Positions 58,251 to 64,000 of a stretch of DNA of 64,000 nucleotides are shown here, piece by piece; the stretch's first letter is position 1; every line of letters begins with the position of its first letter. The stretch lies in assembly GCA_024291935.2 (NCBI GenBank), contig CM044314.1, forward strand, positions 26,944,001-27,008,000. The letters run 5' to 3'. Below the pieces are notes generated by a model. It was not told the DNA's origin, searched no databases, and saw nothing but the letters and a program-made list of their open reading frames with translations. Origin of the DNA: Okapia johnstoni. Taxonomy: Eukaryota > Chordata > Mammalia > Artiodactyla > Giraffidae. A program made the translations under genes and the position numbers.

Positions 58251-59486
58251 GTTCTCCAAGCCAGACTTCAGGAATACGTGAACTGTGAACCTCCAGATGT
58301 TCACACTGGTTTCAGAGAAGGGAGAGGAACCAGAGATCAAATTGCTAACATCCGCTGGATCATCGAAAAAGCAAGAGAGATCCAGAAAAACATCTATTTC
58401 TGCTTTATTGACTATGCCAAAACCTTTGACTGTGTGGATCACAATAAACTGTGGAAAATTCTGAAAGAGATGGGAATACCAGACCACCTGACCTGCCTCT
58501 TGAGAAACCTGTATGCAGGTCAGGAAGCAACAGTTAGAACTGGACATGGAACAACAGACTGGTTCCAAACAGGAAAAGGAGTATGTCAAGGCTGTATATT
58601 GTCACCCTGCTTATTTAACTTATATGCAGAGTACATCATGAGAAACACTGGGCTGGAGGAAGCACAAGCTGGAATCAAGATTGCCGGGAGAAATATCAAG
58701 AACCTCAGATATGCAGATGACACCACCCTCATGTCAGAAAGTGAAAAAGAACTAAAGAGCCTCTTGATGAAAATGAAAGAGGAAAGCGAAAAAGTTGGCT
58801 TAAAGCTCAACGTTCAGAAAACTAAGATCATGGCAGCCGGTTCCATCACTTCATGGCAAATAGATGGGGAAACAGTGGCAACAGTGGCTGACTTTATTTT
58901 TCTGGGCTCCAAAATCACTGTAGATAGTGATTGCAGCCATGAAATTAAAAGACGCTCACTCCTTGGAAGGAAAGTTATGACCAATCTAGATGGCATATTT
59001 AAAAGCAGAGACATTACTTTGCCAACAAAGGTCCGTCTAGTCAAGGCTATGGTTTTTCCAGTGGTCATGTATGGATGTGAGAGTTGAACTATAAAGAAAG
59101 CTGAGCGCCGAACAATTGATGCTTTTGAACTGTGGTGTTGGAGAAGACTCTTGAGAGTCCCTTGGACTGCAAGGAGATCCTACCAGTCCGTCCTAAAGGA
59201 GATCAGTTCTGGGTGTTCATTGGAAGGACTGATGTTGAAGCTGAAACTCCAATACTTTGGCCACCTGATGCGAAGAGCTGACTCATTTGAAAAGACCCTG
59301 ATGCTGGGCAAGATTGAGGACAGGATGAGAAGGGGATGACAGAGGATGAGATGGTTGGATGGCATCACCGACTCAATGGACATTGGTGTGGGTGGACTCT
59401 GGGAGTTGGTGATGGACAGGGAGGCCTGGCGTGCTGTGGTTCATGGGGTCGCGAAGAGTTGGACACGACTGAGCAACTGAACTGAA
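58251..59486 (+). mobile_element. BovB LINE, 5'-truncated, next to a CDC14B exon
   Basis: Forward BovB from 'gttctccaagccagacttca' (start of RT region) to the 3' terminus 'gagcaactgaactgaa'. It is antisense to CDC14B and its 3' end lies about 100 bp from the CDC14B donor at 59588. A TSD is not clear. Confidence 0.92.
58278..59087 (+). pseudogene. BovB reverse transcriptase fragment, RT core open
   Basis: A 269-codon open frame spanning most of the RT core: 'FREGRGTRDQIANIRWIIEK', 'FCFIDYAKTFDCVDH', 'GKGVCQGCILSPCLFNLYAE' and an intact catalytic 'YADD' (LRYADDTTLMS). It ends at a TGA where the related copy at 63431 has a Trp codon (tgg), with open frame resuming to 59339. It lacks the endonuclease, so it is not an autonomous element. 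Best-preserved RT in the window. Confidence 0.92.
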
Positions 59487-59588
59487 GTGACATCTAAATT
59501 GTTCAATTTTTTTTCAAAAAATAAGAATATTATTTCTGGAAGTAAAACATATAAAAAAGAGTTAAAAACAATATCCTTGAAAACTTAC

Positions 59589-59651
59589 TTCATAGTATTC
59601 ATATTCATCCAAGTTAAATGAGTTGAAATTAAGGAAGCCATATTGCATTGC
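59589..59651 (-). CDS. CDC14B: CDC14B next coding exon (end of A domain / linker helix), partial gene
   Basis: This 63-nt, 21-codon exon on the minus strand has an acceptor (ctttggattttag) and a donor (GAA|gtaagtttt). Both boundaries are phase 0, so it joins the 61494-61560 exon in frame. It starts AMQYGFLNFN and ends LDEYEYYE, corresponding to human CDC14B about residues 189-209, the end of the A domain and start of the helix leading to the catalytic B domain. CDC14A reads HGFFDFETF at the equivalent place, so the paralogue is clear. My remembered human sequence has DEYEHYE; here the His is Tyr (codon TAC). A BovB LINE in the opposite orientation ends about 100 bp into the following intron. 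The next expected exon (KAENGDLNW...) was not found in the window. Confidence 0.9.
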
Positions 59652-61493
59652 CTAAAATCCAAAGGAAAGCTTTTAAGAATAAAGATACAAATAAGGAAAA
59701 CATTTTCAATCCAAATTCTTAATAGTAAGTATCAGAAAGCACCCTTGAAAAGCATTGTATTTAGATTATGTTCCATGGAATAGCTTTCAAAGGCGGTGGA
59801 CTATGTCTTTTAAATACTTCCATCATCAGAAAAATCAGTTACAACAATATATATTTTAATGAGGTTTTTTTTCATTTTCCTTCATTAATCATCCTATCCA
59901 TGCAAGATTTAAATTATCAAGCCTTCAAAGTAATCCTACTAGTTTATTATATGAACACCATTCAGGCTTCAAATATAATGCATAACCCAATGGTTGCTAA
60001 ACAAATAATAACAAAGGGAAGAAACCATGGGTTAGTTTATATCAAACAAATCTCACACTTTATACATATCTTCACTTTCAAATTCTTCAGAACAGTCTTG
60101 AATTAAAAGATCAGTATTTCCTATACTAAAGACAGTCCTGAGATAAACACTAAAATTAAAATTTTTTGAGGGAAAAAACTTTTTTCAATAAGGAAAAAAT
60201 ACATGAATTTTCCTTTCTGTAGCCTCACTCTGAGTTGCAGTAAAAAGAGTACGCTAAGCAAAGTAAGCAGAGTAACTAAGTTACTATAAGGTGGTAGGAG
60301 CCCTTGGATCCTAGGATCAAGGATAAGTATGCCTGCCTGCATTAGCAACTTCCTAGGGTCCATCTGGCAAGGACTGTAACTGTAACTGGGAGGGCTCATT
60401 TATACCTACTGTCCCTCCATCTCCTGATCACCTCCTCTCCCCACTAAGTGCCTAAATTGAGGCCTCATGCAACTATCTCAGAGTGTGTGGCAAACCTCCA
60501 TCAACTCCTTACACCACAGTCGCTGGACTCAAATCCCCAAAATTAAGGTACATCCTCACTGCCTTATTATAGGACAAAAGGTATACTAATTAACATCTGA
60601 ATCTGTATACTAACTAGGTCTCTCAGCTTAACATATAAAATTTCTGTCAAAATTCTCAGAAAGCCACCATATTTCATCATACAAGACAGTAAACTTGGGT
60701 TCCTTCTGCCTCTGAAAATACAAGTCACACAAAACTTTAGATGTTGCTGAAAGCTTATTTGACCCAAGGGCTACTGATTAACAATTCTAGTTTCTTGCAC
60801 TGTCCTGATATTCAAGAACTATACTGGAGGGAGTGAGTGTTACAACCAGGGTCTGCTGTATCACCTGATTCCAGGGGACCCTATTCATTTAGACTGTGAT
60901 AGGAAACTATCCCCTGGAGTCAAAGACAGCAAGTAGCCCTTGTTATAAAACACAGGAGTTATCTTCAAATAGCTTTGAGGAAGCAGTAATGACCTACTTA
61001 GTTTTTTATATAAAGCCTAGTAACAAACTAATGGGCTATTCAAATACTTCTGTTGAACTAGAAATTGAATGCTTGAAGATACAAAAACAAAGCGTTTGAC
61101 AATGTGTTATAGAAATATCTGTTGTAAACAGAATTGGTGGCAATCAGACTCTTAAAATACATAAATCAAAGGGAATTTAGAAACCAGTAATCTATTTACT
61201 TCTTGTTTTTCTTTGACATCACAACGCATTCAAAACCAATTCTGAATTTAGAATCTAATTACATAATTGTTTTTAACGTCCCCTGTGTTCAAGTGGCTTT
61301 CCCCCAACTGACACAGAGAAGCACTCAGATTCAGAATAATCTGTTTTCTAGTTTAGTGTCATTCTAATGTTGGCAGGGAAATGGGACACCTCTGACATCA
61401 TACACATCTCAGGTCTTTGGAGAAGGCCTGTCTTCCTTGCACTGTATTTAAGTTCTCCAGCACAACACTAGGCTCATTCTACAAGTCACTTAC
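59652..61493 (-). other. CDC14B: CDC14B intron between the two recognised exons
   Basis: This 1842-bp GT-AG, phase-0 intron lies between the two exons. It is AT-rich and looks mostly unique. I see no young SINE or BovB in it, in contrast to its surroundings. Small open frames in it (for example 59768-60106 and 60896-61099 on the plus strand) resemble no known protein and are treated as chance. Confidence 0.8.
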
Positions 61494-61560
61494 CTTCTTT
61501 ACTGCATAAAAACAGTCAAGAAGTGTAATGAAGAAATTGCAACTTCCATAGGCAGCATCT
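61494..61560 (-). CDS. CDC14B: CDC14B internal coding exon (A-domain segment), partial gene
   Basis: This 67-nt exon is read on the minus strand. It follows an acceptor (ttggaatttcag) and ends at a consensus donor (AAG|gtaagtga). It enters in phase 2, then encodes 22 codons starting [10 protein letters not shown] and ending [10 protein letters not shown], leaving in phase 0. I recognise this as human CDC14B around residues 167-188; the paralogue CDC14A is clearly different here (it lacks the YGSCNFF and FYAVKK strings). CDC14B is a proline-directed dual-specificity phosphatase that dephosphorylates CDK sites and acts in the nucleus and nucleolus in mitotic exit and the DNA-damage response. 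This segment lies in the N-terminal non-catalytic A domain, which helps form the substrate groove. Intact splice sites and introns argue against a processed pseudogene. Earlier exons are not in the window. The identification is from memory, without a database search. Confidence 0.9.
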
Positions 61561-63389
61561 CTGAAATTCCAAAAGTATTGAAATACATAGCTCAGTTAAC
61601 TTAATTTTCTGCTGTACACTTATCTCAAGACAAAGTTGATTGAAAATCAAACACATATTCAGGATCAGTCTTAAAAGAAAAAAAAAAAAACAGAATTCTT
61701 GCCTTTTGGTTTTTAAATAAAGGATAAGTCACTGTTACACATTTCATTGTACCTTCTACCTATTCCAGTAGATACTGTTTTATGGATGTGGATCAATAAC
61801 GACCACATTCTAAATTTCAAATGATCTCTCTAGACTGTTCTTGACTTTAATAGTTCAGCTTCAAAAGTTCCTTTTTGAGCTCAGCTTCTCAATAGTACGT
61901 ACTCCTCCTCTCAAAAAGATAAGACATTTGAATTTGTTCTTCAAATACCATGTCAAATTGTTAGCAGGAAAGACTGCTTTTTGATTCTGTACATACATGT
62001 TGTGTGTGTGCGTATCTATACCCATGTAGCAAAAAAATTTGGAGATCAAGATAGTATTTGATAGGTGCAAGCTAAAAAGTATTTTGCTTCTCTCATTATG
62101 CTTTTATGACTTTTAACAATTTAACTGAGTAATTTCTTTCTGGTTCTTAAAGGACAAGAGTACCAATAAAACCACAGAAACTAATGAGTCAACTCTTGTT
62201 ACCAGAGTCACTCTACACTTGGGAAAAGTGCTTAAATGGTTAGGTAGACAGCCCCACTCAATACTACATCAACACCTATCAGTAATCTTACTACAAGATT
62301 AGTGACACAAGTCTCAGTATCAGTGAAGACTTTGTCCAGAAAAATAAGGTGGTACTCCATTCCCACCTGCTTCTCTCTTTTGTCTCTCTTGAGTCATTTC
62401 ATTACAAAGTGAAAATTTTAAGAATTAAGCAAGATAAAAATTAATTATGATCATTTTAGGTATGCCAAACAATTATGCCTAACTGGAATGGTACTTATTT
62501 GGTCCTTATGTAGAACCAGGTTGCTACTGGAGCTATAATTAATTGCCTATCTTGGTTGGGTTTTTCACACAGTAATTTACTTACCTGAAAAATCAAACTG
62601 TACATTTAAGATGTTTAATTTTTGCACAAATTTTAAGAATATAGACTACTGTACTAACATTAAAGAAAAGGGTATCCTTTTTAGCTAAGACAGCTTTAGA
62701 CATTACTGTCTGAATTCGTTAGAATTATTGCAGTATACGTTAGCCTTCTTGAGGGCTGGACACCAGGCCTTACAACATGCCACTTGTGTTCTATAAGCTT
62801 CTGAATTTAAAAGATGATCTTCCAGAAGCTAGAAAAGGTTTCAGTGTGACCAAGAAAATGATCTTTACCAACAGCTTACTGGTAATATTCAGGAAGGAGA
62901 AAAACAGAATGACCTGCAGCTCTAGCTCTCAGAGCATGCTCCCTGGGCAAGGAGCAGCAACATCAACCTCACTTGTTAGAAATTCAATTTCCAACCTCTA
63001 CCCCAGACCTGTGAGTCAGAGTTCTAGGGGTGGGGCTGGGTCCTCCAGGAGTTTAAGAATTACTGACTTACATGATCACACAAATAATGTTCTGTACAAA
63101 TAACTGTTTTATGGAATAAGGAATGTTTTTAAGATAGAGAAGCTAAGGTAGGAAAGTGAAGTTTAGTCTAAATCAAAATCAAAATAATCAATAGAAAGAC
63201 AATGAACTCTCAAATCATGTCCCCATGTTTTTCACCATTTCTCCTCAGTTAGCTATGACTGTTAACTTACTGATAATTCTTTTCCAATCAAGTTAAAGGC
63301 ATGTTGATTCAGTTTTTGTGACAATCTGAGCATTTATTCAACGCATAATTTTGAATAACCGCCTGTGGGCCAAGTCCTGCTCTAATCTA
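61561..63389 (-). other. CDC14B: CDC14B intron 5' of the first recognised exon (part)
   Basis: No earlier CDC14B exon was found. It contains an A-tract (61677-61691) and an inverted MER5A at 62925-63062 (gagcatgctccctgggcaag, gttagaaattcaatttcc, aggagtttaagaattactga). A donor-like 'caggtaagt' occurs on the minus strand near 62585 but the preceding sequence does not encode CDC14B. Confidence 0.6.
62925..63062 (-). repeat. MER5A (hAT-Charlie)
   Basis: Inverted MER5A text: 'gagcatgctccctgggcaag', 'acttgttagaaattcaattt', 'gtgagtcagagttctagggg'. Confidence 0.75.
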
Positions 63390-63941
63390 GCCATGAAATT
63401 AAAAGACACTTACTCCTTGAAAGGAAAGTTATGACCAACCTAGACAGCATATTAAAAAGCAGAGACATTACTTTGCCAACAAAGGTCTGTCTAGTCAAGG
63501 TTATGGTTTTTCCAGTAGTCATGTATGAATGTGAGAGTTGGACAGTGAAGAAAGCTGAGCGCCAAAGAATTGATGCTTTTGAACTGTGGTGTTGGAGAAG
63601 ACTCTTGAGAGTCCCTTGGACTGCAAGGAGATCCATCCAGTCCATCCTAGAGGAGATCAGTTCTGGGTGTTCATTGAAAGGACTGATGTTGAAGCTGAAA
63701 CTCCAATACTTTGGCCACCTGATGGGAAGAGTTGACTCATTGGAAAAGACCCTGATGCTGGGAAGGATTGGAGGCGGGAGGAGAGGGGGACGACAGAGGA
63801 TGAGATGGCTGGATGGCATCACTGACTCGATGGACATGGGTTTGGGTAGACTCCGGGAGTTGGTGATGGACAGGGAGACCTGGTGTGCTGCGGTTCATGG
63901 GGTTGCAGAGTCGGACACGACCGAGCGACTGAACTGAACTG
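63390..63941 (+). mobile_element. BovB LINE 3' end
   Basis: Forward BovB from 'gccatgaaattaaaagacac' to 'gagcgactgaactgaact', holding a 168-codon terminal frame at 63431-63937 ([18 protein letters not shown]…). Little diverged, hence relatively young. TSD not seen. Confidence 0.93.
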
Positions 63942-64000
63942 AATGTAACTGTAAGTCCAGAAGTGAGACAGTTCTAGGACTGCTTAATTTCATAGCTCAG

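Noticed and set aside
62540..62640. Additional CDC14B exon at a minus-strand gtaagt near 62585
   Set aside because: The donor motif is good but the preceding sequence encodes nothing like the expected '…YIPFR' exon, and no acceptor fits.

Overview
This window is nuclear DNA from a ruminant, most likely a bovid. It is saturated with BovB (RTE) LINEs, Bov-A2 and Bov-tA SINEs, a cetartiodactyl CHR-type SINE, ruminant L1 3' ends and solo ERV LTRs, over a background of older mammalian repeats (MIR, L2, MER5A, MER20, MLT1). There are no bacterial-style operons, rRNA, tRNA or CRISPR arrays. Nearly every long open frame is transposon-derived or chance.

The only host coding sequence I can defend is on the minus strand near the right end: two short, phase-compatible exons with good splice sites at 61494-61560 and 59589-59651. 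They read [10 protein letters not shown]...[10 protein letters not shown] and AMQYGFLNFN...LDEYEYYE, which I recognise from memory as consecutive exons of the dual-specificity phosphatase CDC14B (about residues 167-209 of the roughly 500-residue human protein). The gene runs right to left. Its earlier exons lie beyond 64000. I could not find the later catalytic exons (HCKAGLGRTG) between 1 and 59588, so most of the window is either one very large intron or intron plus unrelated flanking DNA.

Layout: 1-7.2 kb, old repeats, a solo LTR (4.3-4.7 kb) and a Bov-A2 with clean target-site duplications (TSDs). 7.2-9.6 kb, an inverted L1 3' end carrying two Bov-tA SINEs. 11.78-12.4 kb, a strong CpG island with no assignable gene. 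13-28 kb, BovB, Bov-A2, MER20, MIR and microsatellites; the BovB at 19.05-20.58 kb has a TSD. 28.4-32.8 kb, a CHR SINE, MER20, a decayed hAT transposase, an old L1 and an unexplained 126-codon minus-strand frame. 35-43.3 kb, nested insertions (SINE in MLT1 in a MER5-type element; LTR and SINE in L1) and another solo LTR. 44-50.4 kb, SINE clusters, an ERV LTR, a homeodomain-site-rich AT element and an inverted BovB pair. 53.8-57.6 kb, a long degenerate BovB with 5' UTR, endonuclease and reverse transcriptase remnants. 58.25-59.49 kb, an opposite-strand BovB with a 269-codon RT frame ending about 100 bp from a CDC14B splice donor. 63.39-63.94 kb, a further BovB 3' end.

No gene cluster or novel multi-gene system is visible. 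The points most worth following up are the CDC14B exons and the missing 3' exons, the orphan CpG island, the decayed hAT transposase, and the inverted BovB pairs. Family names were assigned by eye from remembered consensus sequences; boundaries are approximate unless a TSD is given.
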